A DNA stretch of 64,000 bases from positions 796,990 to 860,989 of the forward strand of contig NZ_JAAGNX010000002.1 of NCBI RefSeq assembly GCF_010500615.1, in the 5' to 3' direction. Both the position numbers and the translations under genes were made by a program. The notes beneath the pieces are model-generated. The model was given only the letters and a program-made list of their open reading frames with translations. It was not told the origin of the DNA and did no database searches. Positions 35,509 through 44,803 of this stretch are shown one piece after another; positions within the stretch are counted from its first letter, which is position 1, and every line of letters begins with the position of its first letter. The DNA comes from Oceanipulchritudo coccoides. Its GTDB lineage: Bacteria; Verrucomicrobiota; Verrucomicrobiia; Opitutales; Oceanipulchritudinaceae.

Positions 35509-35639
35509 GGTTTCTGTGATTGGTATTAGGAATCGGGTCGCCTTAGCAATCCTTTATTAGAAAACCTTATCCGGATTCTTTATTATCGCAAGCTGACTTC
35601 TGGGTTGTCTCCCGGCGCATCCTTTCTCTTCTTGGATTG

Positions 35640-37055
35640 ATGCGGATTTACTTCATGAGCATCTGCGGCACCGGTATGGGAAATGGTGCCTTGTTGATGC
35701 GAGCCCTTGGGCACGATGTGCTGGGTGCGGATCAAAACACTTACCCGCCGATGAGCGACCGGCTCCGGGAGAGTGGTATTGAAATTCTTGAGGGCTACAA
35801 TGCAAACCGGCTGAAGGCATTGCGGCCTGATCTTGTCGTGGTCGGGAATGTGAACACCCGGGGCAATCCCGAGGTGGAGTGGCTTTTATCAAACCGGGAG
35901 ATCCCTTTTGTCTCCCTGCCAGAGCTTCTGGCCCGGGAGATTCTGCAGAAGCGGAATACCATCGTGGTGGCCGGAACGCATGGAAAAACCACTACAACAA
36001 CGCTTGCTGCCCACCTGTTGAGAGAGTCCGGATTGGACGCCGGTTACCTTATCGGGGGCGTTCCAAATGATCTTCCCACAGGTGCGCATGCCGGATCCAC
36101 CGACGCCCCCTTTGTCATAGAGGGGGATGAATATGACAGCGCCTTTTTCGACAAGCGGAGCAAGTTCATCCATTACTGCCCGAATATCCTGATCCTCAAT
36201 AATCTCGAGTTCGACCACGCGGACATCTTCCGCGATCTCGAAGATGTTAAGCGGACCTTCAGCCACTTGATCAAGATTGTCCCGGAAAACGGCACGATCC
36301 TGGTGAACAGCGACGATCCCGCCCTTGAAGATTTGCTCCACATCAACTGGGCCCCGGTCCTGCGGGTAGGATTAGGCGATCGGGCGGATTTGCAGATTTT
36401 AAATTACAGGGAATCCGCTGAAGGCAGTGATTTTGACCTGATCTTCAAAGGAGAGGAATGGGGACATGTCAGCTGGCCTGTCTGGGGGCTCTTCAACGCC
36501 CGCAACGCTTCCATGGCCGCGCTTGCCTCGGCTCTTGCGAGTGGATGCCCCAACCCGGTTGAATTCCCACTCGGGGCGCTTGCCAGTTTTAATGGGGTCA
36601 AGCGTCGGCAAGAGACAATCCATGCGACGGAGTCCACTACCATCATGATGGACTTTGCCCACCATCCGACAGCTGTCCGCCACACCCTCGAGTCACTCCG
36701 GGGCCGCTTCCCTGAGCACCGGCTTGTCATGTGTTTTGAGGCGCGCTCCAACACGGCTTGCCGCAATATCCATGAGACGGCCTTCGAGCTGGCCTTCGAT
36801 GCAGCGGATGAAGTCCATCTGGGAGCGATCTTCCGGGCAGAGCGCTATCCGGAGAGCGAACGGATTGATCTTCCCGCAATGGCTTTGCGCCTTGGCAGCA
36901 AGGCCCATGCTTACAGCACCAACGAGGAACTGGAATCCGGACTCAAGGATTCCTTGAGTAATGGTGGCAAGCATGTGGTCGTTTTCCTCTCAAACGGGTC
37001 ATTTGACGGTGTCCCGCAGCGAATTGCCCGTTATCTCGGCAAGCCCAAGTTTTAA
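35640..37055 (+). CDS. mpl: UDP-N-acetylmuramate:L-Ala-gamma-D-Glu-meso-diaminopimelate ligase
   Basis: Murein-peptide ligase that attaches recycled tripeptide to UDP-MurNAc in the cytosol. The 471 residues start with MRIYFMSICGTGMGNGALL (MurC-like UDP binding) and carry the ATP loop GTHGKTTTT at 112-120, then IEGDEYDSAFFDKRSKF and LNNLEFDHADIF, hallmarks of Mpl rather than MurC. MMDFAHHPTAV is the further ligase motif. An ATG at 35640 is preferred to the TTG directly before it. Presence of mpl implies a peptidoglycan recycling route and diaminopimelate-type wall. Confidence 0.95.
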   Translation: MRIYFMSICGTGMGNGALLMRALGHDVLGADQNTYPPMSDRLRESGIEILEGYNANRLKALRPDLVVVGNVNTRGNPEVEWLLSNREIPFVSLPELLAREILQKRNTIVVAGTHGKTTTTTLAAHLLRESGLDAGYLIGGVPNDLPTGAHAGSTDAPFVIEGDEYDSAFFDKRSKFIHYCPNILILNNLEFDHADIFRDLEDVKRTFSHLIKIVPENGTILVNSDDPALEDLLHINWAPVLRVGLGDRADLQILNYRESAEGSDFDLIFKGEEWGHVSWPVWGLFNARNASMAALASALASGCPNPVEFPLGALASFNGVKRRQETIHATESTTIMMDFAHHPTAVRHTLESLRGRFPEHRLVMCFEARSNTACRNIHETAFELAFDAADEVHLGAIFRAERYPESERIDLPAMALRLGSKAHAYSTNEELESGLKDSLSNGGKHVVVFLSNGSFDGVPQRIARYLGKPKF

Positions 37056-37108
37056 ACAGGCTTCTGCATTGACGCCCGGAAGGCCCGCGACTGATAGTCA
37101 TCCCAGCA

Positions 37109-37999
37109 ATGAAACCTGAACTGGCAGCGGTATATCACGAACTCCTCAGGCGCCAGAAGGCCGGCGAGAAGTCGGTTTACCTGAGCGACGAGACACTGCA
37201 GGTTTTGCGGGATGTGGCGGCAGCCGCCGAAGCGGAAGCGCCGGCAAAGGTTGAACCTGTCGCGAAAGAACCTGCTCCCAAACCCAAGGTGACCAAGCCC
37301 TCCCGTCCAACCGCGAAGATGGCGAACGAGATTCCGGAAGTGCCTGCGCCACCGAGTGTCGCTCTCCCGGATGGGACAAAGGCGGAGCGAATGAAATTTC
37401 TACGGGAGAAAATCCTTTCTGACGACTGGTGCCAATCCCAGCTCAAGCCGGGGAAGAAAGTCGTCCCGGGTATCGGGTCCCTCGAGGCGCAGATTTTCTT
37501 TTGCGGTGAAGCCCCGGGGGCGGAAGAGGAGATCGAGGGTGAGCCGTTTGTGGGTCCGGCGGGCCAGTTGTTGACAAAAATCATCCAGACAATGGGCCTG
37601 TCACGTGAGGCAGTCTACATCGGCAACATCATGACCTATCGTCCACCGGTGCCGGGCCCCGTGGGAAATCGCCCACCGGCCGCAACTGAAATGGCTTATT
37701 GCCTTCCCTACCTGCTGGCGCAGCTGGAGATTATCCAGCCCAAGGTCATTGTTGCGCTCGGCAAGACCGCTCTCGACGGGTTGCTCGGAGCTGATCCAAA
37801 GCGCCGGATGGGCAAGATTCGTGGCCACTGGCAAAGTTTCAATGACATTTCCCTGATGCCGACTTACCATCCGAGCTACTTGCTGCGCAATCAGGGCCTT
37901 CAAGCCAAGCGCCATGTATGGGAAGACGTCCTCGCCGTGATGGAGCAGTTGGAAATGCCCATCTCGGAAAAGCAACGCAGCTACTTCCTGAAGCCTTAG
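37109..37999 (+). CDS. family 4-type uracil-DNA glycosylase lacking most Fe-S cysteines
   Basis: Removes uracil from DNA in base-excision repair. The 296-residue chain has a low-complexity Ala/Pro/Lys linker (about 38-85), then the glycosylase domain with motif A GEAPGAEEE at 133-141, GEPFVGPAGQLL at 144-155, and motif B HPSYLLR at 254-260. Family 4 enzymes hold a [4Fe-4S] cluster through four cysteines; here the usual NxxxCRPP is NIMTYRPP (Y177), the N-terminal CxxC is absent (only C108), and C198 remains. The cluster is probably lost. Related cluster-free proteins may exist in this clade; that is not verified. It ends four bases from pntB. Confidence 0.87.
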   Translation: MKPELAAVYHELLRRQKAGEKSVYLSDETLQVLRDVAAAAEAEAPAKVEPVAKEPAPKPKVTKPSRPTAKMANEIPEVPAPPSVALPDGTKAERMKFLREKILSDDWCQSQLKPGKKVVPGIGSLEAQIFFCGEAPGAEEEIEGEPFVGPAGQLLTKIIQTMGLSREAVYIGNIMTYRPPVPGPVGNRPPAATEMAYCLPYLLAQLEIIQPKVIVALGKTALDGLLGADPKRRMGKIRGHWQSFNDISLMPTYHPSYLLRNQGLQAKRHVWEDVLAVMEQLEMPISEKQRSYFLKP

Positions 38000-38003
38000 A
38001 CGG

Positions 38004-39428
38004 CTAGTCTTCCTTCAATTGGCCGACAAGGGCACTGACGGTTGCCTTCGCATCACCGTAGAGCATCCGGGTCTTTTCAAGGAAATAGAGCTGGTTGATC
38101 AACCCGCTAAAGCCGGCCCCTTGTCCGCGCTTGAGGGCGTAAACTGTCTTGGCCAGGTGGGCATTGATGATCGGCATCCCATAAATCGGGCTTGCTTCAT
38201 CATCGGCCGCGGCCGGATTGACGACATCGTTTGCCCCAATGACAATGGCCACATCCACGGAAGGCATTGTGGGATTGATATCATCCATCTCGACGAGCTG
38301 CTCATAGGGCACATCCGCCTCCGCGAGGAGCACGTTCATGTGGCCCGGCATGCGACCAGCGACAGGGTGGATGGCATACTTGACCTCGCAACCATTCGCC
38401 TCAAGCAACTCGCCCAGCTCCTTGACCACGTGTTGTGCCTGGGCAACCGCCATCCCATAACCCGGAATAATAACAACGGAGGAAGCAGCCTCCAGGACGT
38501 AATAGGCGTCCTCAACCGAGGCGGCCTTCATTTCGCCTTTGACTTCAGCACCGGTTTTCTGGGTTGAGGATCCGAACCCGCTGAAGAGGACATTTGTCAG
38601 GCTGCGGTTCATCGCCTTGCACATAATGATCGTGAGGATCAAGCCACTGCAACCAACGAGGCAACCCGCAACGATGAGAACGTTGTTGAGGATGACAAAA
38701 CCGGCTGCTGCGGCGGCCAATCCGGAAAAACTGTTCAAGAGAGCAATGACCACCGGCATATCGCCGCCCCCAATGGGGAGCACGCCCAGCACACCCAGCG
38801 CAAGGGACAGGAGAACTACCCCGAGGAAGATCGCCAACTGCGTCCCGGAGCTTAATTCAAGATTGCCTGAGAAGATGAAAAGCAGGGAAAGCAGGACGAT
38901 GCCGCCCACGATTGCCCCATTGATCAAGCGCTGAGCTGGAATAATTACCGCGCGGCTACCGAGCTTGCCCGAAAGTTTGCCCCATGCCTGGATGCTTCCC
39001 GTGAAGGTGATTCCACCGATGAGCACAGCGAGGACGATCACCGTCGAGGTAAAGATCACTGGTGCATCCTGGCGGGTGAAATACTCAAGGAAGCCCTGTC
39101 CGCGGATTTTTTCGTACTCGGCCCAGCCGACGAGAAGACTGGCCAGTCCCCCGAATCCATTGAAGAGGGCGACCATCTCGGGCATGGCGGTCATCTTGAC
39201 CCGCTTTGCTGCAACTAGTCCGATTGCTCCACCGATGATCAAGCCGACAACGATATATTTGAAGTCCAGCCCCTTGTAGAGCAGGGTCACGACAACCGCC
39301 ATGAGCATGCCCACAGACGAGATCAGGTTGCCCTTGCGGGCAGTCTTGGCTGACCCGAGCATCTTAATCCCGAGGACAAAGAGGATCGAGGCGACAATGT
39401 AGACAAAATTGATTAGTGAGGGACTCAT
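38004..39428 (-). CDS. pntB: NAD(P) transhydrogenase, beta subunit
   Basis: Membrane subunit of the proton-translocating transhydrogenase that makes NADPH from NADH using the proton gradient. The 474 residues have many hydrophobic segments in the first two-thirds (dII) and an NADP-binding domain III at the end: VIIPGYGMAVAQAQHVVKEL, AIHPVAGRMPGHMNVLLAEA and VAIVIGANDVVNPAA. It overlaps the preceding pntA2 by four bases. The final part DSxIYGMPIINAHLAKTV is the usual lid. The three-gene arrangement resembles that of Rhodospirillum rubrum. Confidence 0.96.
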   Translation of the reverse strand: MSPSLINFVYIVASILFVLGIKMLGSAKTARKGNLISSVGMLMAVVVTLLYKGLDFKYIVVGLIIGGAIGLVAAKRVKMTAMPEMVALFNGFGGLASLLVGWAEYEKIRGQGFLEYFTRQDAPVIFTSTVIVLAVLIGGITFTGSIQAWGKLSGKLGSRAVIIPAQRLINGAIVGGIVLLSLLFIFSGNLELSSGTQLAIFLGVVLLSLALGVLGVLPIGGGDMPVVIALLNSFSGLAAAAAGFVILNNVLIVAGCLVGCSGLILTIIMCKAMNRSLTNVLFSGFGSSTQKTGAEVKGEMKAASVEDAYYVLEAASSVVIIPGYGMAVAQAQHVVKELGELLEANGCEVKYAIHPVAGRMPGHMNVLLAEADVPYEQLVEMDDINPTMPSVDVAIVIGANDVVNPAAADDEASPIYGMPIINAHLAKTVYALKRGQGAGFSGLINQLYFLEKTRMLYGDAKATVSALVGQLKED

Positions 39429-39712
39429 TTCTTGCTTTCTTTATTTTTAAACATGGCGAGCATGCGGTCCGTCACGACATAACCGCCCACGACATTGATT
39501 GTCGCAAGGATCAGCGCCAGAAATCCCAGAATGAGGGCGAAATAGCCCGTGTCCGTGTGCAGGGCAAGGATGGCCCCGACAATCGTGATGCCGCTGATGG
39601 CATTGGAACCCGACATCAATGGCGTGTGCAATTGTGAGGGGACCTTTTTAATCAGCTCGTACCCGAGAAAGGCCGCGAGCACGAAAATGAACAGTAGCTG
39701 AATGATATCCAT
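39425..39712 (-). CDS. pntA2: NAD(P) transhydrogenase, alpha subunit C-terminal membrane part
   Basis: A 95-residue membrane protein with three hydrophobic segments, corresponding to the C-terminal part of E. coli PntA. MDIIQLLFIFVLAAFLGYELI, SQLHTPLMSGSNAISGI and FVLAAFLG-like segments are typical, and the split from the soluble part is a known variant. It lies 27 bases after pntA1 and overlaps pntB by four bases. Confidence 0.93.
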   Translation of the reverse strand: MDIIQLLFIFVLAAFLGYELIKKVPSQLHTPLMSGSNAISGITIVGAILALHTDTGYFALILGFLALILATINVVGGYVVTDRMLAMFKNKESKK

Positions 39713-39739
39713 GGTGTAAAAGTGAGTTTTGTGATTGGG

Positions 39740-40864
39740 CTAGTCCCGGAAGCGTTCGTCCCGTATCTCGCCGTCGTGGGTCATCAGGCATCCCTTCAGG
39801 ATTTCATCCTCCAGATTGTATTGGAACGCCTTCGCTTCCTTGTCCCAGAAATGCTCGATGAAGTTGGCCAGATTGGACGCATAGACCTGCGTGGCATGGC
39901 AGGGTAGGCAGGCTTCAAGCTTGTTAAGGCCGATAATCCGCACGCCGCCTTTGGTTTCCACTTCTTCACCGGCGACCGTTCCCTCGACATTCCCACCGGT
40001 TTCCGCGGCCAGGTCGACAAGGATACTCCCGCGCTTCATGCCAGCGACCATCTCCTTCGTCACGAGGGTGGGGGCCGGCCGTCCAAAGAGCTTGGCTGTG
40101 GTCACGACGATGTCGCTCTGCGCACAGACTTTTGCCATTCCCTTGCGCTGCATTTCAATCTGCTCGGGTGTCAATTCCTTGGCATATCCCTGATCGGTCT
40201 GCCCGGTCTCGCCCAGATCTATCTTCACGAATTTCGCCCCCAGCGAACGAACTTGTTCCTCGACAACCGGGCGCGTATCAAAGGCCTCCACTCGTGCCCC
40301 GAGCCGCTTTGCCGTGGCAATGGCCTGCAAGCCGGCCACCCCGACTCCAATGACAAAGACGCGTGCTGGCGAAATGGTTCCCGCGGGAGTCATCATCATG
40401 GGAAGAATCCGGTTAAGCCGCTCCGCAGCCAGAATGACCGAATAATAACCGGCGAGATTGGCTTGTGAGCTAATGGCATCCATCTTCTGTGCCAGCGTGG
40501 TCCGTGGCATCATTTCCATGGAGACCGCATGGACACCCGCTTCTGCAAAGGCCTTCAGGAGGTCCTTCCGTGCGAAGGGATTGAGAAAACTGACGTGTAG
40601 GGCCCCGCGTTTCAGTTTAGCGATTTCTTCCACTTCGGGAGAGCCGACCCTGAGGACAATATCGGCATTTGCCAATGCCTGGTCCCGGTTTTCAGAAATG
40701 CCGGCGCCGGCATCGACGTAGGCTAGATCATCATGGTCGCTGGCCAGTCCCGCACCAGACTCGATGGTGACGCTCAGCCCCAGGTCGACCATTTTCTTGA
40801 CTGATTCCGGGTCGGCACTGGCCCTTGTCTCCGGATCAGGTTCTCGTGGGCAAAAAAGATGCAT
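39740..40864 (-). CDS. pntA1: NAD(P) transhydrogenase, soluble alpha subunit
   Basis: NAD-binding domain I of the split transhydrogenase, 374 residues, related to alanine dehydrogenase. Signatures: RASADPESVKKMVDLG near 14-29, the nucleotide fold VIGVGVAGLQAIATAKRLGA, and TAKLFGRPAPTLVTKEMV. It opens the pntA1-pntA2-pntB operon and is divergent from the TPR operon with 122 bases between the starts. The operon supplies NADPH for biosynthesis. Confidence 0.95.
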   Translation of the reverse strand: MHLFCPREPDPETRASADPESVKKMVDLGLSVTIESGAGLASDHDDLAYVDAGAGISENRDQALANADIVLRVGSPEVEEIAKLKRGALHVSFLNPFARKDLLKAFAEAGVHAVSMEMMPRTTLAQKMDAISSQANLAGYYSVILAAERLNRILPMMMTPAGTISPARVFVIGVGVAGLQAIATAKRLGARVEAFDTRPVVEEQVRSLGAKFVKIDLGETGQTDQGYAKELTPEQIEMQRKGMAKVCAQSDIVVTTAKLFGRPAPTLVTKEMVAGMKRGSILVDLAAETGGNVEGTVAGEEVETKGGVRIIGLNKLEACLPCHATQVYASNLANFIEHFWDKEAKAFQYNLEDEILKGCLMTHDGEIRDERFRD

Positions 40865-40986
40865 AGGACCTCACTGCGTAGAGGTAATCTCCGCTACATT
40901 CAAGCTACGAATTCTGATATTTGGAAGGAAACGGTCCTTGCCGATTCAACGACGAGAACAATACTTCGCTACTAATCGATTTATCT

Positions 40987-43620
40987 ATGTCATTGCGAAT
41001 ATTTACCTTGGCTCTGGTTTTGGCGGCATCATTTGTCGCTGCCACGCTCTGCCTACAGGGACAAATAACAGATGCACCCACCGGGGAATCGGTTCTGTTC
41101 CCTGAAACCCTCAGCACGGAGGAGTCGGTGGCGGAAATTCGTCGCAAATGGGAACTGGACGGCTTGGATTCGGCCATCGCCAGCGGTTTCCTTTCTGTGG
41201 CGGAAATCCTCGTCGACCAACTTCTGGAGTCTTCTGAATCCACGCAAGAGACTGTCGATCTCTTGAATAAGCGTCTCGAGATTTCTCTTGTGATGGGCAA
41301 GCTCGACGCCGCCCGTGCGGTTTATGAGCGCCTCCAGTCGGATGGCTTCGCCGTGGATCCGCTCATTGAGTCGATGTATCTCTTCTTCGCATCCGATGAC
41401 GAGGCCTTCCGTATTTCACTCAATCAAATCGATCCAGATGAACTTGGCCCCTCAGAACGGTCCTGGTTTATTCTGCTGCAAGCCTTGCTCCTTGCTCGAA
41501 ACGACTCGCTCGAGCAGGCCAACCAACGGTTTCTTGAGGCTGAAGAAGCTGCCCCAACAGAGCTCCTTTCCGATCATTTTGAGATTATCCGCTTACGGGA
41601 GGATCTCAAAAACGGTATTTACGACGAAGAAACGGTCAGTGCCCTGCGCGAGGCGGTCCGGTCGATGAAAGGCGAACGTGGAGGATTCGAGGCAGCCAGG
41701 TTGCTGGCAGTCGCCTTAAACCGGAGCGGGCAGTCGAATCTGGCTGTCGAGGTGCTCAGTGATCATCTCGCCCTTCCCGGGCTCAGGGAATTTGGCTTTC
41801 GCTCGGATTTCCTGCTCTTGCTGGGTACGATTGCCGGAGCCGACTCAACCCGTGGGCGCATTGCCCTCCGTCAACTTGTCTCGGAGGCTTCGGCAGACCC
41901 AGAAGACCTTGCGCTTGCTTTTTCTCTTCTGACCCAGTCATACAGCGGGGAACGTGACCGGGAGACCTTCCTGGACGATCTTGAGACATGGCTTGAGAGT
42001 TCCCCCTCGCATCCCTTGACAGACCGATTTCTGGCTTTTCAAGCATATCTGCTTATTGAAAAAGGGGAACTCCTTGAAGCTGAAACAAGCGCACTCGAAC
42101 TTTACAACGGATATCCCAATTCGGAATTGATGCCGACCGCCCTCAGGCTGCTGGCTTACGTCTCATGGAATCAGCGCCCGCCCCGCTACCGGACAGCTGC
42201 CGATTACCTTAACCAGTTGAGATCGAAACTGCCTCCCGGCGAGCAATCTCTTCGGACAGGTGTTTTAATCGCTGATTGTTTTTTTCTCAATGAAGACTAC
42301 AGCAGTGCCTCGGAGGCCTATGCCGCGGCCCTGCTCGAGGCTCCGGAATCACTGGCCCCAACAGTTTTCTTCCAGCAGGTTCTTTGCGAAATTGGTGCTG
42401 GCCGTGCCGAAGCGGCAGGGAATTTGATCAATGCCGCCTTTTCAGATCCACGCCTGGAACTGGCTGTCATCTGGAAGGCGGAATGGAACCTGCTCGATTA
42501 TCTCCGGCGCAACGCCCGCATTCAGGAGGCCTTTGAGCGCATTGAATCGGTACTTGATCTGGGCGATGCGGATGGCGAACAAGTCCCTCCGGGTCTCTTT
42601 TTGCGGTTGAAGTGGATCGCCGCACGCCTGACCCTCGAAGCATCTGAACCTGCCAGTGCAGAGGAGCAGGCCAGCTCCCTTCTTGCTGATTTGGATTCAC
42701 CCCGTAATGAATCTCTCCCCCCGGAGCTCCTCCAGGAGGTCGAGGCCAATTTGCTCTTGCTCATCGGGGAAGCTCGCTATGCGCGGGCTGAAAAGGCGGG
42801 AGCCTTGGAGGTTTTTACCGAATTGAGAGGGAAGTTCCCCCAAAGCGGCCCGACAATCCTGTCTTATCTAGTCGAATCCAGGGTTGAATCCAATCAGGAC
42901 AACCTGGTCAGCGCCCAGCAGAGCCTGATCAATCTGGTCGACCGTTTCCGGGACAGTGAATACGCCCCCATCGCCCTTTGGGAAGCTGCCTTGAACGCAG
43001 AGCAACGGGGACTGGCCATCCACTTGCAGGAGGCCATCACGATTCTCGAGCGACTCGTGACGGATTATCCCAACCATGGGCTGGTCTATTATGCCCGCCT
43101 CAAGCAGGGGGACCTTGCCAGGCGCTTGAACGATTTCCCCACTGCCTTGCTGCTTTATGAGCGGCTCCTGGCCCAGTATCCGCAGCATCCAGAGCGGTAC
43201 CGCGCCGAACTCAGTCGCGCTGATTGCCTCATGGCATTGGGAAGTGAGGACAGTTCCCGCTACGATGTAGCTGCCGTTATTTACGAGCGCACCTGCCTGC
43301 TCTCTGAAGCGCCTGCGGCCATTCGGCTGGAGGCCGGCTACAAATGGGCTCATGCCCTCCATGAACAAGGTGATATCGAAGCAGGCGAGGGGATTCTCTG
43401 GTTGGTTTATGAGCGGTTTGTTCTCGACCCCAACCTGAGTCAACCGGTTCTGACAGAGGACGCTGGTCGCTACTGGATGGCCCGGGTTCTCCTCGAAATT
43501 GGAGATATTCAGGCGAAAAACGGGCAAAGCGCCGTCGCTAGAAGGATTTTTGAGACAATTCCGCTTCTTGGGCTGCCGGGAAAGGCCTTGGCCCAGGCAA
43601 AGTTGGATTCATTACGTTAA
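40987..43620 (+). CDS. exported TPR-repeat protein of the ExbBD operon
   Basis: An 877-residue exported protein: signal peptide MSLRIFTLALVLAASFVAA then a long alpha-solenoid of tetratricopeptide-like repeats, most clearly in the region after residue 600 (YPNHGLVYYARLKQGDLARR, ALLLYERLLAQYPQHP). It is probably periplasmic and resembles YbgF/BamD-type TPR proteins that accompany Tol or Exb systems. It is the first gene of an operon with ExbB-, ExbD- and TonB-like genes, 12 bases before exbB. ATG 40987 was chosen as the one directly giving a signal peptide; the TTG extension to 40921 adds a charged non-conserved tail. Its precise role is unknown. Confidence 0.8.
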   Translation: MSLRIFTLALVLAASFVAATLCLQGQITDAPTGESVLFPETLSTEESVAEIRRKWELDGLDSAIASGFLSVAEILVDQLLESSESTQETVDLLNKRLEISLVMGKLDAARAVYERLQSDGFAVDPLIESMYLFFASDDEAFRISLNQIDPDELGPSERSWFILLQALLLARNDSLEQANQRFLEAEEAAPTELLSDHFEIIRLREDLKNGIYDEETVSALREAVRSMKGERGGFEAARLLAVALNRSGQSNLAVEVLSDHLALPGLREFGFRSDFLLLLGTIAGADSTRGRIALRQLVSEASADPEDLALAFSLLTQSYSGERDRETFLDDLETWLESSPSHPLTDRFLAFQAYLLIEKGELLEAETSALELYNGYPNSELMPTALRLLAYVSWNQRPPRYRTAADYLNQLRSKLPPGEQSLRTGVLIADCFFLNEDYSSASEAYAAALLEAPESLAPTVFFQQVLCEIGAGRAEAAGNLINAAFSDPRLELAVIWKAEWNLLDYLRRNARIQEAFERIESVLDLGDADGEQVPPGLFLRLKWIAARLTLEASEPASAEEQASSLLADLDSPRNESLPPELLQEVEANLLLLIGEARYARAEKAGALEVFTELRGKFPQSGPTILSYLVESRVESNQDNLVSAQQSLINLVDRFRDSEYAPIALWEAALNAEQRGLAIHLQEAITILERLVTDYPNHGLVYYARLKQGDLARRLNDFPTALLLYERLLAQYPQHPERYRAELSRADCLMALGSEDSSRYDVAAVIYERTCLLSEAPAAIRLEAGYKWAHALHEQGDIEAGEGILWLVYERFVLDPNLSQPVLTEDAGRYWMARVLLEIGDIQAKNGQSAVARRIFETIPLLGLPGKALAQAKLDSLR

Positions 43621-43632
43621 CCGATACTGATT

Positions 43633-44310
43633 ATGGGAGAAGTTGATTTCAGTCTAATTGAACAGGGTGGCCCAATGATGTGGGTACTCCTCGCGGTGAG
43701 CCTCTTTGGCTTTATCATTTTTATCGAGCGGACGCTCTTCCTGCACCGGGGTCAATTGAGGACCGGGCAGTTCCTTGAGGGAATTCGCAACCTGGTCAGC
43801 CGGGGTCGCCGCCTGGAGGCCCTGACCCTTTGTGAGGATATGCCCGGACCGATCCCGGGTATCGTCAAAGCGATTCTGCTGCAAGCGGGAGCCTCCGAGT
43901 CAAAAATGCGGACTGTGGCGGAAGAGGCTGCCTTGGTTGAAATTCCTATTCTTGAACGCCGCATTGGTTCCATCGCGGCAATCGCCCGGATTGCTCCGTT
44001 GATTGGCTTGTTGGGTACAGTCCTTGGAATGCTTCAGGCCTTTTTCGGCGTCCCATTCAGCGAGACAGTCGGATATCCGACTTTTGGGCTGTTGCTGGGA
44101 GGAATCGGCCAAGCCTTGCTGACAACCGCTTTCGGGCTGATGATCGCCATCATGGCGCACATTGCGCACCACTTCCTGCATGGGCGGGTCCGCGCACTCG
44201 TGCACGACATGGAATACACCGGACATGACTTGATCCAGTTCATGCAACAGGAGCAAACGGACGGTGGGTTGCCCGATGAAGAGACCCAAGAACCGGAGGC
44301 GGATCAATAA
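43633..44310 (+). CDS. exbB: ExbB/TolQ-family proton channel
   Basis: Inner-membrane proton-channel protein of the MotA/TolQ/ExbB family, 225 residues, with about three membrane segments: one near 14-30 (MMWVLLAVSLFGFIIFIERT), two in the second half around LIGLLGTVLGMLQAFFG and GQALLTTAFGLMIAIMAH. It couples the proton gradient to movement of a TonB or TolA partner. Its stop overlaps the ExbD start by one base (TAATG). The family does not tell Exb from Tol; the missing TolB/Pal and the TonB-like last gene favour Exb. Confidence 0.9.
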   Translation: MGEVDFSLIEQGGPMMWVLLAVSLFGFIIFIERTLFLHRGQLRTGQFLEGIRNLVSRGRRLEALTLCEDMPGPIPGIVKAILLQAGASESKMRTVAEEAALVEIPILERRIGSIAAIARIAPLIGLLGTVLGMLQAFFGVPFSETVGYPTFGLLLGGIGQALLTTAFGLMIAIMAHIAHHFLHGRVRALVHDMEYTGHDLIQFMQQEQTDGGLPDEETQEPEADQ

Positions 44311-44789
44311 TGCCCGGAATTACCGAACCGCTCGAGCTGAGGAAATTCATCGGTTGCCGGCCCCGGTCCGGCTTCGATGTCGTTCCATTTCTAGATGTTA
44401 TCCTCATCGGGCTCTTTGTCTCTTTGAACGTGTCAGCCTTTATACTTACCCCCGGGACGGCGATCCGCCTTTCCAAAAGCAGTTCGTTGGAGCTGCAACG
44501 CGGGTCCGTGGCGGCAGTCCTGACAGTTGACCGGAACGAGCTCTATTTCTTCGATGGGGAAAAACTTTCTGCCCTTACCCTTGAATCGCACCTCAAGGAC
44601 TATGTGACGGAAAACGGACTGGGCACGGAAGACTTTCCCGCCACCTTGCTGATTAAAGCCGATGCCACTATTTCTACAGAGACGCTCTTCATGCTTATGG
44701 ATCTGGCTGGCCGCGCTGGATTTTCAGAAGTGCATCTGGCTGCTGAGCTGCCATATGAGGAGGAATTCTTTAATTCCGATGGCTTTTGA
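44310..44789 (+). CDS. exbD: ExbD/TolR-family biopolymer transport protein
   Basis: A 159-residue single-pass protein: cytoplasmic tail, membrane segment around FLDVILIGLFVSLNVSAFIL (about 25-45; the aspartate of VPFLDVILI is the conserved proton-path residue) and a small periplasmic domain ending near EVHLAAELP. It forms the rotor/stator complex with the upstream ExbB. GGAGG about 12 bases upstream supports the ATG at 44310, and the next gene follows 14 bases after its stop. Confidence 0.88.
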   Translation: MPGITEPLELRKFIGCRPRSGFDVVPFLDVILIGLFVSLNVSAFILTPGTAIRLSKSSSLELQRGSVAAVLTVDRNELYFFDGEKLSALTLESHLKDYVTENGLGTEDFPATLLIKADATISTETLFMLMDLAGRAGFSEVHLAAELPYEEEFFNSDGF

Positions 44790-44803
44790 GCGGAAGTTCC
44801 ATC

